From assembly GCA_002747355.1 (NCBI GenBank), contig PDPC01000039.1:1-45110 (forward strand): 45,110 nt of DNA. Direction: 5' to 3'. The notes under the pieces were generated by a model. That model was not told where the DNA came from, searched no databases, and worked only from the letters and a program-made list of their open reading frames with translations. The stretch comes from Pseudomonadota bacterium. Its GTDB lineage: Bacteria > Myxococcota_A > Polyangia > GCA-2747355. Both the position numbers and the translations under genes were made by a program. Shown here piece after piece: positions 43,533 through 45,110 of the stretch. Position 1 is the first letter of the stretch, and each line of letters starts with the position of its first letter.

Positions 43533-43711
43533 CAGCCTGTTGATCGAGCCCTCCCGTCGCGACGCTTGCCTGTCGCGACGCTTGTCCTTCAAAACCCCGG
43601 CCGCGCCCTGAAGGTCCAGGGCAAGCGCGCCGGCCTTTGGAGCACGCTGTCGACGATGAAGCTTGCGCTCGACACTCCGACCGATCAGCCGATCCTCGGC
43701 GCGGTTCTCTG
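43533..43711 (+). other. short gap with a coding-like tail fragment
   Basis: The frame ending TGA at 43710-43712 reads LKVQGKRAGLW, STLSTMKLALDTPTDQPILG, AVL, which looks like the tail of a protein but has no start. It may be the remnant of a lost gene. The gap also has GTCGCGACGCTTG twice (43555, 43573) and a hairpin-like GCCCTG/CAGGGC (43605-43622). The TGA overlaps the next ATG (TGATG). Confidence 0.35.
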
Positions 43712-45110
43712 ATGCGGCCCGCGCGGTTGCTCGCGCTGGCGCTGGGGCTGCTTGTGGCGGCCCCCAATGACGCGCCCGCCAAGGCCCCATCTGGGGTGTC
43801 GCTACCTCGCCTCGTGCTCGAGCGCTTTCGCCTGACCAACGGTCTCGAGGTCGTGCTGCATCCAGACCCTCAGGCGACGCAGGTCGTCGTCAATGTGCTC
43901 TATCGGGTTGGGTCGGCGAGCGAGCCTCCTGGGCGAAGCGGGCTGGCGCATCTCTTCGAGCACCTGATGTTCATGGGCACCCAGCGCGTCCCGCATAAGC
44001 AGATCGACGTGATCATGGAGCGCGCTGGTGGCTGGAACAACGCCTACACCAATGAAGACAGCACCGTGTACTACGACGTGGGGCCGACCGCCTTGCTCGA
44101 GACGATGCTCTGGATCGAGGCCGATCGGATGGCCACGCTGCCTCGCGCGATGACCGCTCGCAAGCTGGCGCTGCAGCTCAAGGTCGTGCTCGAGGAGCGG
44201 CGCCAGAACTATGTCGACGCCCCCTACGGCGTCGTGGGGCTGCTCCTACCCGCGCTCTCTTTCGCCAAGGGGCATCCCTATAGCTGGCCCGTGATCGGCG
44301 CCGAGGCGGATCTGCGCGCGGTGCGCGTGCCTGAGCTGCGAGCCTTCTTTGAGCGCCACTACTCGCCGAAGAACGCCTCGCTGGTGATCGCGGGGGGCTT
44401 CGACCCGGCGCGGACGCGGAAGCTCGTGCGTCGCTACTTTGGCTGGATCCCGGCCGCCGCTGCTCCCGCCGCTCCTCGCGTGCCGTCGGGCGTCGGCATC
44501 CCGCCGGCCTCGGCGCGGCGTCGAGTCGTGCGCGATAGCGTGCACCTGGCGCGACTGACGCTGACCTGGCCCTCGCCGGCGGCCTATCAGCGCGGTGACG
44601 CCGCCGCCGAGCTGCTAGCGGTGATCCTCGCCACCGGCAAGCGCTCGAGGCTGCACCAGGCGTTGGTCATCGACCGCCAGCTGGCTGCTGACGTCAGCGC
44701 TTACCAGGACGGGCGGCGTCTCGGCGGCCAGCTGGTGGTCGAGGTCACGTTGCGGGCGGGCGCCTCACGGAAGCAGGTCGAGCGGACGATCGCGCGGGTG
44801 CTGGCGAAGCTCGTGGCTCGCGGGCCCAGCGAGGCTGAGCTCGCCCGCGCGCAAAATCGCCTCGAGACCGCCTCGGTGGTGCGCCTGCAGCGGATCCGTC
44901 ACCGCGCCGATCTGATCAACCAGTATCTGGCCTTCACCGGGCGGCCGGATTACCTCGAGCGCGACCTGGCTCGCTATCGTCGCGCCACCTCCGCGCAGCT
45001 GAAGCGCTGGGCCGCCAAGCTGCTCGTGCCGGGAAAGCGCGCCACACTCTGGGTGTTGCCTCGCGGCAAGGCGTCCAAGACGCCCAAGACGCCCAGGCCC
45101 AAGACGCCCA
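43712..45110 (+). CDS. M16-family zinc metallopeptidase (runs off window)
   Basis: At least 466 residues from the ATG at 43712; no stop is reached before the window end. A signal peptide (RLLALALGLLVAAP) indicates export. The inverted zinc motif is HLFEH (H80, E83, H84), with a downstream Glu ligand in EERRQNY (161-162), as in pitrilysin/insulysin-type M16 peptidases. The catalytic N-domain is followed by a second M16 domain (HYSPKNASLVIAGGFDPART near 220, then a middle lacking zinc ligands), and the visible end is a Lys/Pro/Thr repeat (ASKTPKTPRPKTP). In some bacteria M16 proteins form pairs, so a second M16 gene may follow beyond the window. The ATG overlaps an upstream TGA. Confidence 0.9.
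   Translation, partial: MRPARLLALALGLLVAAPNDAPAKAPSGVSLPRLVLERFRLTNGLEVVLHPDPQATQVVVNVLYRVGSASEPPGRSGLAHLFEHLMFMGTQRVPHKQIDVIMERAGGWNNAYTNEDSTVYYDVGPTALLETMLWIEADRMATLPRAMTARKLALQLKVVLEERRQNYVDAPYGVVGLLLPALSFAKGHPYSWPVIGAEADLRAVRVPELRAFFERHYSPKNASLVIAGGFDPARTRKLVRRYFGWIPAAAAPAAPRVPSGVGIPPASARRRVVRDSVHLARLTLTWPSPAAYQRGDAAAELLAVILATGKRSRLHQALVIDRQLAADVSAYQDGRRLGGQLVVEVTLRAGASRKQVERTIARVLAKLVARGPSEAELARAQNRLETASVVRLQRIRHRADLINQYLAFTGRPDYLERDLARYRRATSAQLKRWAAKLLVPGKRATLWVLPRGKASKTPKTPRPKTP

Noticed and set aside
1-45110. tRNA or rRNA genes
   Set aside because: No cloverleaf-like or rRNA-like stretch was found on either strand by eye, though a dedicated search was not possible.

Overview
The window is a gene-dense, very G+C-rich chromosomal stretch that looks like Myxococcota (formerly Deltaproteobacteria). 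The evidence is protein content: many lipoproteins with Asp/Thr/Pro-rich linkers, an FG-GAP lipoprotein, a MYXO-CTERM-like anchored protein beside an outer-membrane barrel (resembling the Myxococcus MXAN_2561/MXAN_2562 pair), an MXAN_5187-like coiled-coil protein, a receiver/PATAN/J-domain/TPR protein, an NtrY-like kinase and a MoxR-DUF58-transglutaminase operon. No rRNA, tRNA, CRISPR array, phage or transposase gene was seen.

Layout. 1-200: ends of a short repeat element (family R2). 201-8000: hflX, a convergent MXAN_5187-like gene, a large lipoprotein, rseP, and tsaB fused to a DUF1285-like domain. 8003-9351: R1 repeats around a leftward lipoprotein/response-regulator pair. 9352-13191: rightward operon of a single-POTRA Omp85 protein, a DUF4390-like protein and an NtrY-like kinase. 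13285-14645: R2 repeat, SCP2 protein and a decayed glnE. 14649-18346: receiver/PATAN/J/TPR protein, R1 repeat, and a lipoprotein with a clear promoter and terminator. 18427-24729: LptF/LptG-type permease, Cys-rich lipoprotein, shortened Tex-like protein, small membrane protein, FadL-like porin. 24832-27342: four genes joined by 4-bp overlaps (sigma factor, one-TM protein as presumed anti-sigma factor, two lipoproteins). 27414-31754: pssA, a small membrane protein, truA, an R2 repeat, the barrel/anchored-protein pair. 31959-40355: leftward operon of two sibling membrane histidine kinases, MoxR ATPase, DUF58 protein and a transglutaminase split in two by an in-frame TAG. 40692-45110: FG-GAP lipoprotein and the start of an M16 peptidase that runs off the window.

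The most unusual feature is two families of roughly 140-170 bp elements with terminal inverted repeats (R1, four copies; R2, three or four copies). They fill intergenic gaps, in two cases supply the stop codon of the adjacent gene, and in one case form the N-terminal codons of a histidine kinase. Other points of interest are the TsaB-DUF1285 fusion, the nonsense-interrupted glnE and transglutaminase genes, and the kinase pair in which the second member has lost key ATP-binding residues. Calls rest on reading motifs by eye; no database search was run.
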